A DNA stretch of 64,000 bases from Pictodentalium vernedei (lineage: Eukaryota; Mollusca; Scaphopoda; Dentaliida; Dentaliidae). Under the pieces are notes generated by a model, which was given only the letters and a program-made list of their open reading frames with translations, had not been told where the DNA came from and did no database searches. This document shows, in pieces, positions 10,374 to 20,954 of the stretch. The stretch covers positions 206,853,262 to 206,917,261 of the forward strand of contig CM062292.1 of assembly GCA_031216915.1 (NCBI GenBank), read 5' to 3'. Each line of letters starts with the position of its first letter. The first letter of the stretch is position 1. A program made the translations under genes and the position numbers.

Positions 10374-10905
10374 AGCTCCTGTGCGCTACAATCATCAGTC
10401 TGTTTTAGCAAGCTGACAAGCAAGTCACATGTCAAAGTGATATTTACTGTATAAACTTACTGAGAACGCCATTTGTCACGCTCGAAATGTATTACAGGTT
10501 TTTCATTCAAATGAGTCAATTGTCAGTTAAATCGTTTAACTGAAAAACTATTCTATGGATGAAAGCGGAAACAGTTCAAAAGATTAATTGATGCTATTTT
10601 TTTTTTGGAAAGCGTTATATTTACTGACTTGTTTTTATTCGAGATTTTAATTATTCATGTTCTTTCTGATTTTTAACACGTTTGAAACGGATGTTATTTT
10701 AATATTTTTTAACTATTTATCGAGGTTTCATTTTGTAAAATGTTTTTTCTCAACTGGTTTTAGTTATTATATATTAAAGACAAGATTTTTATTTACTTAA
10801 AATATAAAACATAAAAATAATTATGTATTTAATTTTGAGAATAATAAAATAACTCACGTTAGCATACTCTAAAGGAAATATTAATAATTTTAGAAAAACG
10901 AAAAA

Positions 10906-11814
10906 ATGTTTTTACACATCACAGATTCCAAGCATAGAGATCAACTTTTAAACGAATATGAACGTGCTAAGAAGAGTATTCAATCAGCTGACAGAAGCAG
11001 ACGACTTGGAGAAATGGAAATGAGACGCGAAACCACAAAAATATTTAAACCCATGAAGGAGGTTCAGGAATGAAGCAAGAAGGAGATAGTTGAAGAATTG
11101 AGACCCATAAAAGAGAGTTCTTTGAGAATGGGTTCGTTGCCCGGTAGTTTTACAAAACAGTATTCCTTTCAATCTACACCGGATTACGCTCCCATGGGAA
11201 TCGAAACCGATGTGAGTGAGAGTGATGATACAGCTTCAACTATTACCACTGATAGCATTGCATCGTCAGACGGTGGTAAGAGAGATCTGTTGTATGGAGT
11301 TCGCGAGGATTCGGATGGTAGAACTTTCGTGGGTGACACCAAAGTGTCGATGGATGATGAGTATTTATACGTCGGTCCGAATAGGTACAAAAAAACTGAG
11401 GGACTGCGTGAATTGCTTTGGTTTGACGAGCCTAGAGGTTACAGGGAAGAGGATTACAACAATTACGGCGACATTCTGGTTCAGACCCATGCCAGGAAGA
11501 GAAATAACGATGCCAGAGAAACGAGACCCAAAGCCAATAGAGGTTACAAGTGGACGAAGGTGGTGAAACCCATATGGGATATGAATAAGAAGTTCGTCGA
11601 GTCGGTGACTGGCAAAGGGGTGAAAACCACTTTTCTTCCGAGCGATTCTGACGCTCTGTCTCAGAGATTGAGTTTGTTGATGGCAAGTAGATGCGCTGGT
11701 AACACTGGATTAGATAATGAGATAGTAAGCATATGCGACGAATTGTTGAAGCAGAAGGTTTTGAATAAACGCGATTACAAAAGACTGATGAACGAATTGA
11801 AGGATGATATATAA
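10906..11814 (+). pseudogene. DUF8207-like virion/late protein, one TGA
   Basis: The ATG at 10906 opens a frame of 302 codons interrupted only by a TGA at 11071-11073. The N-terminal third is charged and helical. The C-terminal part has GLRELLWFDEP, then NYGDILVQTHARKRN, NRGYKWTKVVKPIW, and finally FLPSDSDALSQRLSLLMAS with GNTGLDNEIVSICDELL. This order of blocks marks a protein family found with Polinton-type elements in many invertebrates (I believe Pfam DUF8207); its function is not established, and a virion role is inferred from its place beside late genes. Confidence 0.75.
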
Positions 11815-11952
11815 TAAGTAGAGAGAAACAAACAAACAAACAAAAATATATAAAATAAAACAGTAAATTTTACACTACAAAATAATAAAAGTAATTTAAA
11901 CAACAAACGATTTACCAGTGAAAAAACAAAATATATATTATAAAATAAAAAT

Positions 11953-12333
11953 ATGTTGGTGATAAAGAACAGGGGATACATCAGAACTTACGTTCAAGGC
12001 GGTTCTGGCATTGTCGATTCTATAATGCGAGTGTTCACGAGCGATACAGGTAGAAAACTTGCATCGACCGTGTTTGAGGTCGGTAAGAAGACGGCTTTGG
12101 ATGCTGGTAAGAAAGCCGCTTCTGAAGCCAGTGGTAGGATAGCTTCTGTGGCTGGCAAGAGGGCAGGCGATGCATTGATCGACAAGTTGATCAGTCCGCC
12201 GACGAAGCGAGCTACGTTAGAGCGATTGCCGAAAAGTTGGAAAGATTTTAAGGATGCTGTGGTACCCATACAAGATTTAGCCAAAATGACAAGTGGATCT
12301 GGATTGAAGAAAACTCGCAACGGTGTAATATAA
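11953..12333 (+). CDS. small basic pVI-like protein
   Basis: An intact 126-residue frame with ATG at 11953. After a Gly-rich start (QGGSGIVDSIMRVFTS) comes a long Ala/Lys amphipathic helix region with repeated KKxA patterns (GKKTALDAGKKAASEASGR), then a Lys-rich tail. This composition and the GGSG-start are typical of the small membrane-lytic minor capsid proteins (adenovirus pVI-like) in Polintons and adintoviruses. The assignment rests on composition and neighbours, not catalytic motifs. Confidence 0.6.
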   Translation: MLVIKNRGYIRTYVQGGSGIVDSIMRVFTSDTGRKLASTVFEVGKKTALDAGKKAASEASGRIASVAGKRAGDALIDKLISPPTKRATLERLPKSWKDFKDAVVPIQDLAKMTSGSGLKKTRNGVI

Positions 12334-12421
12334 ATAAATAATAATATTTATAAAACTGAGTTTGAAAAAACATAAAAATTGTGTTTGAAAAAATCTAAAA
12401 TAACAAAAAAAATAAACAAAG

Positions 12422-13237
12422 ATGAACATTAAAGATATGTCTTGGAATGACGCCGCAACCAAGAGGTCGAATAACAAGTTCTTTCCCAAAAGCATAAGAG
12501 GCTTGACAGTGGGAAAATCGAATTGTGGAAAGACCAATCTGTTGATGAATCTGTTGTCGCAACCCGACTGGTTGGATTATGACAGATTGTTCGTGTTTGG
12601 CAAGAGCTTGTTTCAACCCGAATACAGATTGCTTGAAGAGTGCATGGATCGTAGATTGCCCAAGGACGTCATAGCCAGAATCTTTGACAGTAGGAGTAGG
12701 GAGGAATTCGACAAAAGTGAAGCTTCTCTTTCGACCATTTTGGACGGTGAGGCGATGGAATTGATGTAGAGAAATGCATCTTCGAATGTCGAGTGATGAT
12801 TTTATGAGAACGCTAGCGACGTTCCGGATCCTAGAGAATGGAAATCGGAAGATAAGAATCTCATGATTTTCGTCGATCTGCTTTTGGAGAGACAGAACCG
12901 ATGCAAATCGTATTACATTAGGGGTCGTCACAGCAACGTGGACTGTTTCTACCTGTCGCAGAATTATTTTCGATTGCCCAGACAGACCATAAGGGAGAAC
13001 GCTAATTTACTGTGTCTCTTTCGCCAGGATCTCAAGAATCTCAATCACATCTACGGTAATCACGCCGCAAACGACATGAGCGTGACAGAATTCAGGAGAT
13101 TCGGCAAGAGGGTTTGGGATGGAGGACTTAACAATTTCGGCGTGATCGATTTGACTAGCGAATTTAATCGCGGAAAATATCGGTGCGGATTTGACAAGTT
13201 TTATGTTTCTGATGATAATAAGACAGAGAGAAGATAA
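12422..13237 (+). pseudogene. genome-packaging ATPase (FtsK/HerA, A32-like), broken
   Basis: The ATG at 12422 leads to a Walker A motif, GLTVGKSNCGKTNLL. The same frame continues after a TAG at 12767-12769 and a TGA TGA pair at 12794-12799 into the Walker B region, NLMIFVDLLLE, and the conserved RGRHSNVDCFYLSQNYFRLP block that contains the sensor-like Gln. The family normally has two Asp at the Walker B end; here the first is Val. The enzyme would pump DNA into capsids. The stops and the altered Walker B make this copy non-functional. Confidence 0.88.
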
Positions 13238-13298
13238 AATTAGAAAATAAATCATCAAATAATTTAGTTTTGAAAAATAAAATAAAAATTAAAATATA

Positions 13299-14038
13299 AT
13301 AATCGAACAAGGAGAATTGTTAGAACGGACAGCCGAGAATACGGCTGCAAAACAATCCATTCAAATCGTGGTGAGTGGCGATTCGACTCGATTCGCGACG
13401 AAATTCGAACCTTCCATCGAATTGAATAGAGAGAAAAGATACGAGATGGTGTTGGTGAATCTGGAGACTTACTATTCCTTTCCCAACATCACCGAAAAGA
13501 ATAACCCGCTCAAGTATTCCGACAGAGTTGATTGGTTGGAGATTTGAATTCCCAAAGGAAGTTATGATATAGACGATTTGAACAATTACATTCAGACGCG
13601 AATGAAGACGGCTGGAAAGGGAAGCAACAAGATCAGACTCGCTCCCAACCCTAATACCTTACAGACGATGTTGGATTTGGAAGATAATTTTCGAGTGGAT
13701 TTCAACAAGGACGATTCTATAGGCAAGATGCTGGGATTCAATTGAAAGATGTATCGAGGCCACGCAGCATCTGAAAATACGGTCAACATTCTCGCAGTCA
13801 ATAGCATTCTGGTGAACGTGGACGTGATTGAAGCTATGTGAATGGTAGCGCACAACTGACGATCTATTCCTTCTTTCCAAACGTGTCGCCGGGTTATAAG
13901 ATTGTGGAATGACCTCGAAATTTAGTTTATCTACCAGTGATTTTAGACATGTTGTATAGTCTCAAAACCACGTTGACAGATCAAAATGGTGAACTGTTAG
14001 TTTGAGGGTGACGATACGATTTCACATAAGAGAAATAT
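13299..14038 (+). pseudogene. penton-like (minor jelly-roll) capsid protein, broken
   Basis: No ATG is visible at the expected start; the frame is open from about 13299 where an ATA stands. The recognisable blocks are MVLVNLETYYSFPNI, then DNFRVDFNKDDSIGKMLGF and, in a shifted frame, YSFFPNVSPGYKIVE and TIRFHIREI at the C-terminus. These are landmarks of the penton-like capsid protein shared by Polintons and adintoviruses. Breaks: TGA at 13545 and 13743, a frameshift near 13838, TGA at 13914 and a further stop plus frameshift near 14005. Confidence 0.8.
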
Positions 14039-14185
14039 AAAAGCAAAAAAAAAAAATATTGTGTATATATATCTAAATAAGAAAATAAAATAAACGCAAT
14101 ATTAATTTACAAAAATTATTTAATATATATAATTATCATTAAAACAAAAAAACAATTGAACAAAATATATTTTAAAAAAATAATT

Positions 14186-14790
14186 ATGACACAATACGTG
14201 GTTAAAAACATGAACATATCCGCAGGACAGAGGAAGAAACTTAAGAGAATGTTAACAACTCGAGGCGAGGCGGTGAGATTCAAATTCACTCACGAAGATC
14301 TGGAGAGTGGCGGTCAGGATTCGATCGCCTGGACCAGAAGTCAAAGCAAAAGGATGGAGAAAGTGATTCGTGATGGAAGAGGGTTGACGGTGAGATTGAG
14401 TCCCGCTCAATTGAGATACAATTTGAGAATGAAAGGCGGTTTCCTTACGTTATTGGCAGGAATCGCTGCAAAAGCATTACCCTTTGCCGCATAAGCATTA
14501 CCCTTACTCGGAAAGACTCTCGGTGTGGGAGCTCTCTCGCGAGTTCGGCAGTCGAGAAATTAATGGGTGGCAGCGGACTGTTTTTGAAGAAGGGAGGAGC
14601 TGTGTGTCGCATCCATGTAGACGACAGTAGTGAAGGATTGTATCTAGAATCCGTTAGAGGTGACAACTCTTTGAGTGGAAACAGTCTCTATCTGAAGAGT
14701 GGACAGAACGTTGAGTGACTCGGTAAGGGTTTGTTGTTTGGTGAGAATTCGCCGTTTAAGAATATACCGATTTTGAGTATGTTATTATAA
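14186..14790 (+). pseudogene. late protein with hydrophobic core, broken
   Basis: The ATG at 14186 opens a basic N-terminal half (QRKKLKRML, then GGQDSIAWTRSQSKRMEK) followed by a hydrophobic, Gly-rich segment (RMKGGFLTLLAGIAAKALPF). A TAA at 14492-14494, a frameshift near 14545 and a TGA at 14716 break it; the tail shows GLFLKKGG and SPFKNIPILSMLL. This basic-then-hydrophobic layout with GLYLKKGG and NSPFKNIPIL boxes is a known Polinton/adintovirus family, likely a minor virion protein that acts on membranes or DNA. Confidence 0.7.
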
Positions 14791-14849
14791 TGTAAAAAAT
14801 TATATAATTATATAAAATATAAATCTTTGAAAGTATAAAATAATATAAA

Positions 14850-15227
14850 ATGGATAAAAAGGTGGAAAAACAATTAGACGATAATGATGAATATTGTGAG
14901 ATAGAGTGCAAAAAAGATGTGGAAAAACGATTAGAAACTAATGATGAATATTGCAGGATAGTGTGGGAAAAAGATGTGGAAAAACAATTAGACGCTAATG
15001 ATGGATATCTTAGGAAAGAACTGAAAAAAGAGCGGGATAGATGGTTGAAATTGAAAAGAATGAGACGCTTTCCAAGGTCACCACTACCTTCTGAAGAGAA
15101 TGGTAATGATGTGAGTGTTACCAAGAGATGCACCACATTCGTTCATAATTATGATTCGGATAAACAAATGTGTTCTTATAAAAACGTAACATATCACAAA
15201 AAAAGAAAAGAAGAATCAACGGCGTAA
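14850..15227 (+). CDS. charged three-repeat protein, function unknown
   Basis: An intact 125-residue frame with ATG at 14850. The first half is three copies of an approximately 24-residue unit of the form KDVEKQLDxNDEYC, making a highly charged, probably coiled-coil protein; the C-terminal part is basic (KERDRWLKLKRMRR) and then polar. I do not recognise the family. It lies at the end of the plus-strand late gene run and converges on the gene at 15400-15846. Confidence 0.6.
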   Translation: MDKKVEKQLDDNDEYCEIECKKDVEKRLETNDEYCRIVWEKDVEKQLDANDGYLRKELKKERDRWLKLKRMRRFPRSPLPSEENGNDVSVTKRCTTFVHNYDSDKQMCSYKNVTYHKKRKEESTA

Positions 15228-15302
15228 TCGAGAAAAAAAGGAAACATTATTATAATATATATGGGCGATAGTGAAGAAGAAGAAGAAGGAAAACAAAAAA
15301 AC

Positions 15303-15365
15303 AAAAAAAAAAGTAATGAGATCTAGAGATGATCATCCTCTCTAGATCTCATTACTTTTTTTTTC
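15303..15365. terminator. long hairpin between convergent genes
   Basis: A perfect inverted repeat of about 27 bp per arm (arm core GTAATGAGATCTAGAGA preceded by an A-tract) around a 9-base loop at 15330-15338. It lies between the 3' ends of the plus-strand gene ending at 15227 and the minus-strand gene ending at 15400. The position suits a bidirectional transcript-end or processing signal, an inference by analogy with hairpin-directed 3' ends of some large DNA viruses. Confidence 0.65.
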
Positions 15366-15399
15366 CTTCTTCTTCGCTAAAAATCAGTCTCTCTATTGT

Positions 15400-15846
15400 T
15401 TATATTTCCAAGTCCGTTATTAGCATGTTGACGGTCGTGTCTTCTCCTTTTTCGAAAATGTGTTGAATGTTTATCTTTACTTTTTGAGTTTTTTTTACAT
15501 CGATGAACGCACTCTCACCACCTGATTTGTTCAAAAGTTCAAGAGAGATTTTTGGATATATGTAACTTCCGTAGGGCAACGACAAATCGTCCTTGTTGGA
15601 TTCTCTATCTTTGGCGATGATGATTTTCTGTAGATCGCTTTGGTACTCGTAAAACAAATCGAGCGTGGCTTCGTCCAATTTCAAAGGCATGTTATATTTG
15701 TCGTGTTTGTGCTCTAAGCCCTTCGTCTCGACCTTGTTCAATTCGATGGAGTCATGTCATTGTAATCTACAGATTTTATAACCGAATTTCTTACACGTTT
15801 CGACTCGTTTCAATTTCAATTTGCATCTTTTAGGTGTTGTTGTCAT
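15400..15846 (-). pseudogene. small minus-strand protein of element A, one TGA
   Basis: The ATG is at 15844-15846 (minus). The 149-codon frame starts with a Lys-rich, Cys-containing N-terminus (MTTTPKRCKLKLKRVETCKK), has one in-frame TGA at 15757-15759, and ends with VKINIQHIFEKGEDTTVNML. I do not recognise it. It is the only gene of element A on the minus strand and is divergent from the polymerase region. Confidence 0.55.
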
Positions 15847-15894
15847 GATCGATTATTTGTTTTTTTTGTTTTATGAATTATTGCAAATAATGTA

Positions 15895-16110
15895 TATTTT
15901 TAAATTTTGTATTTAAATAATAATTTGTTAAAAAAGTTTTTTTTTTTCTTTTTACTGTTTATATATATATATAAAAAAGTTTTTTTTAATTTTCTTTAAT
16001 GTGAAAAAAATTTTTTTTTTTTTTCAAGGAATTAAAACATATATATTATAAAAACAATTTTAAAACTTTTTAACAAATTATTATTTAAATACAAAATTCT
16101 AGAAAAAATA
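15895..16110. promoter_or_regulatory. AT-rich inverted repeat between divergent genes
   Basis: Arms of nearly 50 bp (15895-15941 and 16062-16110; core TTTGTATTTAAATAATAATT and reverse complement) flank about 120 bp of T- and A-tracts with TATATATATATA. It separates the minus-strand gene starting at 15846 from the plus-strand polymerase region starting near 16143. It is likely a bidirectional promoter and could also serve as a replication start; only the position and symmetry support this. Confidence 0.55.
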
Positions 16111-16142
16111 TTCTTACAAAATGAAGCAAACAAATAAAAAAA

Positions 16143-17053
16143 ATGGAAAATTTAAATGAGAAAACTGTACCTCAGTTAAACGAGATTTGTAAAAAATTAA
16201 AAATTCCACATTTCAGAAATCATAGAACCAAATAAAAAAAAATTGAAGTCATACAGGAATATCGTTTGCGAAACGATGGAAAGAAAAAAATTGAAAGATC
16301 GGAAGTGGATAAACTTAAACAGACTCGAATTGCGAAAAAAATAAGCTGATGACAGTAATGTCTGATGATAGAAAACGAAAAGTGGAGCGTGATAAAATTA
16401 GAAAGATCATGCATGAGGAGTTAAGTAGTTGGTTCGATGAAAAGGCAAACGAAATGTCGATAGCAACGACGTCAAAAAATGCATCGGTTGTGAAAAATGA
16501 GAAGAAGAAAAAGATAGTAAAAGGAATCGAAATGCTGACATCGAAAAAAAACAAGAACGTTCAGTTGTGAAAAATAAGAAGACGACTAAACGAAAAGCCG
16601 TTGAAGAACTTCAAGTTTCAAAAGAAAAAAAAAACGAAAACGAGTGATGCAGTTCAGAATCTAGACAAACGAGATATATCGAACGAAATTCGACGAGCAA
16701 TCGACGAAGGGAAAGGAGAAGAATATGTAGCACGACTCATCGCGGAAGCATTCCAATCGAACCCCCGTAGAATGGGAGAGTGCGATCAAAGGCATTTTTA
16801 AAACTTTCGACGTGGCTCCCTCGTTCAAGAAAGTCGATCCGAAATTGTTCATGAAGCAAGTGAAGAAAAAGGTATTGGATTTGTTTCGCAAACACATGAA
16901 CGTGGAACAAAAAATTAAGATGATACTCCATTGCGTGATGAATAAAATCGACGGGAAGTCCGGCGAGAGCATCGTGACAAATGCATTTTTCAGATCTAAC
17001 GTCAAACCCGTACTTCGAGGTTCAGATTTATCGGATTTATCGCTTTCGAAAAG
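16143..17053 (+). pseudogene. broken SAP-like/basic segment ahead of polymerase
   Basis: The ATG at 16143 begins with a SAP-like helix-extended-helix (TVPQLNEICKKLKIPHFRNH), the type used to bind AT-rich DNA, and stops at a TAA at 16233. Further fragments continue in other frames: KRKVERDKIRKIMHEELSSW (from 16349), a Lys-rich stretch, DISNEIRRAIDEGKGEEYVA (from 16601), and a helical piece ending at 17057. It may be the N-terminal region of the polymerase protein or a separate gene; at least four breaks make that undecidable here. Confidence 0.55.
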
Positions 17054-20000
17054 ATGAAAGACAAGATGTTGACATCTCTCGCGAATTATCAACGTGAAGG
17101 TAGTAATTGGACGTTTGATGAGGTGTTGAAACTCGAAATTCATATAACTGAAAACGATTTGTTGAAAGCGTCTTCCTATGTGGAATTACCATATTTCTTA
17201 GCTAAAAAAAAAGCTGTGATCAACGTGAGAAATAAAGATGATCAGTGTTTTAAATGGGCAGTCACCTCCACTTTATACCCCGTCAAAATCCATCCTGAGA
17301 GAGTTTCTCATTACGAGGAGACTTCTAAAAATCTCGATTGGACTGGAGTGACTTTTCCAGTGGAGTTAAAACACATCAAACGTTTCGAGGCTCAAAATCC
17401 CACCATAGCGGTGAACGTCTTGGAATACGACAATGAAAAACGAAAGATCTATCCTCTCAGACAGACTTCGTATCTCGAAAGAGAAAAGACGATTAATTTA
17501 TTATTGATTTCGAATGGTGACAATCATCATTATTGTTGGGTTAAACATCCGAGCCGATTACTATCGAGACAAAATAATAAACATAAAGGAAAGATATGTA
17601 TATGTTGCAACTGCATGAACGCGTTTCGCAGCGAAAAATCGTTAGCGAAACATCAAGAATATTGCAATGAAAATCAAGGTGTCGCCGTCGAAATGCCCAA
17701 ACCCAACACCATCGTGAACTTTGAAAATCACAATAGAAGGTTAAAAGTACCATTCGTCGTGTACGCCGATTTCGAATGCTTCACCATGAAAATGAGTTCC
17801 TGCCAACCAGACGCTCTTCGAAGTTACGTCGAAAGATATCAAAAACACATGCCTTCGGGTTATTGCATTTACGTGAAATGCGCTTTCGACATGGGTCCCT
17901 TCACCTACACGAAACAGTGCAAAGATGACGACGTGGATCAAAGGTTCATGGAAGAGTTAGAATCGAAAATTCAAATGTTATATGACAAATTCAAAACTCC
18001 GGCGAAAATGATCATAACGCGAGAGCAGCAGGACAAAAATAACAGAGCCACCGAATGTCACATATGCAGACAATCGTTCGATGAGAATTCGGAGGAAAAT
18101 AAGAAGATCAGAGACCACGATCATTACACGGGTCTGTATTGCGGTCCGGCTCACAGCAAGTGTAATTTAAAATATCGAGACGCCGTTTTCTATCCGGTGA
18201 TATTTCACAATCTCTCGGATTACGACAGTCATCTGTTCGTGAAAAATCTTGGCACCTCCGACGGAGAATTAAATTGCATCGCGAACAGCAAAGAAAGATA
18301 CATTTCCTTCACAAAATGGAAGGTCATGGAGAAGAAAAGAGTGAACAATGGAGAGACGTTGGAAGAAAAAACGAAATCCATTCGTAGAAGCATACGTTTC
18401 ATCGACGGTTTTAAATTCATGTCGACCGCTCTGGAAAAATTAGTCAATAACATGAGCAAGGATAACTTTAAAATCACTAGCGAACATTTCGGAGAATGAG
18501 TAGACATCATGTTGAGGAAAGGAGTCTATCCTTACGATTACATGAACGATCTAAAGAGATTCAACGACATCGCACTACCTTCAAAAGAAGATTTTTATTC
18601 GAAATTATACGAATCCGACATTACCGACGAGAATTACAAACACGCCAAAAACATGTGGAAATCATTCGATATGAAAACCATGAGAGATTATCACGATCTC
18701 TATCTGAAGACCGATGTTCTGCTCTTGGCAGACATGTTCGAAAATTTTCGAGATGTCTGTCGTCGAAATTATGATCTGGATCTGGCTTGGTATTTCACTG
18801 CACCCGGTCTGGCGTGGGACGCTCTGTTGAAGACCACCAAAGTCCAATTGGAATTATTATCCGACGTGGACATGTTTCTCATGTTCGAAAGGGCTGCGAG
18901 AGGTGGCGTCTCGATGATCTCCCACAGATATTCTGAAGCTAACAATTCCTACATGAAAGAAGGTTTCAATTCGAAATGATCGAATAAATACATACAGTAT
19001 TGGGATGCTAATAATCTGTATGGTTGGGCTATGAGTCATCCTTTACCGATTGAAAATTTCGAATGGGTGATGGAACCGGAAGAGATGCAAAAATGGAGAG
19101 ACTATCCTTGCATTTTAGAAGTCGCTTTGAACTATCCGGAAGAATTACACGATCTACACAACGATTATTTGCTGGCTCCCGAACGAATGGAACCGATCGA
19201 AGGAGACGAGGAAGAACTCATTCAGAATTTATTTAATGAACGTAAGTACGTCGTCTACAGTGAGAATTTGAAACAATACGTTGATCACGGGATGAAATTA
19301 GTCGACATACATCGCATCATTTGATTCGATGAAGAGCCTTGGATGAAAAAATACATCGATCTCAACACAAATCTCAGAATTCGAACCGAGAACGATTTCG
19401 AAAAAGATTTCTTCAAACTCATGAACAACTGTGTGTACGGTAAATCGATGGAAAACATCAGGAAGAGAACTGACGTTCGACTCGTCACGTCTGAGAAAAG
19501 AGCTAAAAAATTAGTGGCAAAACCCAATTACAAACACCGAACCATATTCAACAAAAATCTAGTGGCCGTTCACATGCAAAAGACGCACCTGAAGTTCGAC
19601 AAACCGTATTATCTCGGACCGATCATCTTAGATATCAGCAAGCGATTGATGTACAAGTTTCACTATGATTACGTCAAACGAAAATTTGGTGATAAAGCCA
19701 AACTACTGTTCACCGACACGGACAGTTTAGTTTATGAGATAGAGAAAGATGTCTACCGAGATATATCTCCGGTTGTGGCTGCGTGGTTCGACACGAGCAA
19801 TTATCCCATCGATCACCCGTCCAACATTCAATCGAACAACAACAAGAAGGTGTTGGGTAAATTTAAGGACGAGATCGGCGGTAAACAAATCGTCGAATCT
19901 GTTGGCTTGAGACTCAAACTGTATGCTTATCGTCTAGAAGATGAAGAGATCAAGAAGTGCAAAGGGGTTAAAGCGTGCGTGGTGAAGAAAAACATCTCTT

Positions 20001-20263
20001 TCCAAGAGTATAAAGATTGTCTGTTAGGAGGTGGTCCGGTGTATAAGACTATGAAATCGATTCGAAGCGAAAATCACGACTTGTATACCAAAATAGTCAA
20101 CAAGATTTCGTTGACGGCCGACGACGATAAGAGATTCGTGTTAGATGATAAAATAAGCACTTTGGCACTCAGACATTGGACTTTGGATATAATTTTAGAC
20201 GATAGGATTTCAGATATGATTAAGGATGATAGGATTCCAGAAAATCAAGAGGAATTAGACTGA
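17054..20263 (+). pseudogene. Polinton-type DNA polymerase B with HNH insert, three TGAs
   Basis: One frame of 1,070 codons interrupted only by TGA at 18497, 18977 and 19322. The order is: CFKWAVTSTLYPVK block (about residue 75), a zinc finger CNCMNAFRSEKSLAKHQEYC (about 185), Exo I YADFECF (236), a His-Me/endonuclease VII-like insert with CHIC...DHDHYTG...AHSKCN (334-372), Exo II NLSDYDSHL (384), motif A WDANNLYGWAM (648), motif B NNCVYGKSMENIRKR (790) and motif C FTDTDSLVYE (885). It would replicate the element by protein priming. All catalytic motifs are intact and no frameshift is seen, so decay is limited to the three TGA codons. Confidence 0.92.
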
Positions 20264-20374
20264 TTCAAGATTATGGAAGTCGATAGAGTTAGTTTAAAAA
20301 TAAAAAAGAAAAAATAACATCATTTTAGTGAATTATAATAAAATAAATAAATTATAAAAAATATATACACATTT

Positions 20375-20806
20375 ATGAATAAGAAAATAGAGATATCCGT
20401 AGAAGGTGTCGTCTTACCTAACGAACCCCTATCCAACATCGATCAGTCAAATGCGGTGAAGGATTTGAAAATCAAAGATTTTCTAGGCGTGTTTTCCAGA
20501 GACGCCTTGTCGAAGAGAAGACCTCGACAATCGGAATGCAGAATTTTAAATCTAGACGATTTATCGGGTGATGGCACTCACTGGGTGGCGTGGTTCAAGA
20601 ACGAGAAGAAGAATTATTATTTCGACAGCTATGGAATCTCGCCGCTGAAAGAAATAAAGAACTATTTTAACAAATCGATGATTCGTTACAACACGGAACG
20701 AGTGCAATCGCCAGATCAAGTGTTTTGCGGTCACCTGTGTCTCTACATTCTCAAGAGATGGTCTGAAGGAGCTCGGTTTCAAGACATTCTCAATGATTTA
20801 CATTAG
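20375..20806 (+). CDS. adenain-like maturation protease
   Basis: An intact 143-residue frame with ATG at 20375. It carries the layout of the adenovirus-type cysteine protease (C5/Ulp1 fold): GTHWVAWFK with the catalytic His (about 69), YYFDSYG with the acidic residue (about 85), and QVFCGHLCLYIL with the oxyanion Gln-to-Cys region (about 112-123). The enzyme cleaves virion precursors during maturation. It sits 112 bp after the polymerase and 149 bp before the fibre-like gene, each gap AT-rich. Confidence 0.88.
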   Translation: MNKKIEISVEGVVLPNEPLSNIDQSNAVKDLKIKDFLGVFSRDALSKRRPRQSECRILNLDDLSGDGTHWVAWFKNEKKNYYFDSYGISPLKEIKNYFNKSMIRYNTERVQSPDQVFCGHLCLYILKRWSEGARFQDILNDLH

Positions 20807-20954
20807 AGAGAGATTTTTTTTATAGTATATATAAAGGTAAAAAATTATTTTAAAAAATTTAATCGAATAAAAACGAAAATAAAAATAAGTGAAATAATTC
20901 ATTTTTAATAAACTGTGTTTGAAGTATATTTTAAAACAAAAACCTCAAAACAAC

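Noticed and set aside
15400..15846. Major capsid protein of element A.
   Set aside because: The gene is far too short (149 codons) and shows no double jelly-roll landmarks; the capsid gene is more likely beyond the lost right end.
10906..20263. Genuine reassignment of TGA as a sense codon in element A.
   Set aside because: Intact genes of the same element end in TAA, TGA or TAG normally, other kinds of stops and frameshifts also occur, and the sites fit CGA decay. Kept only as a check in the findings.
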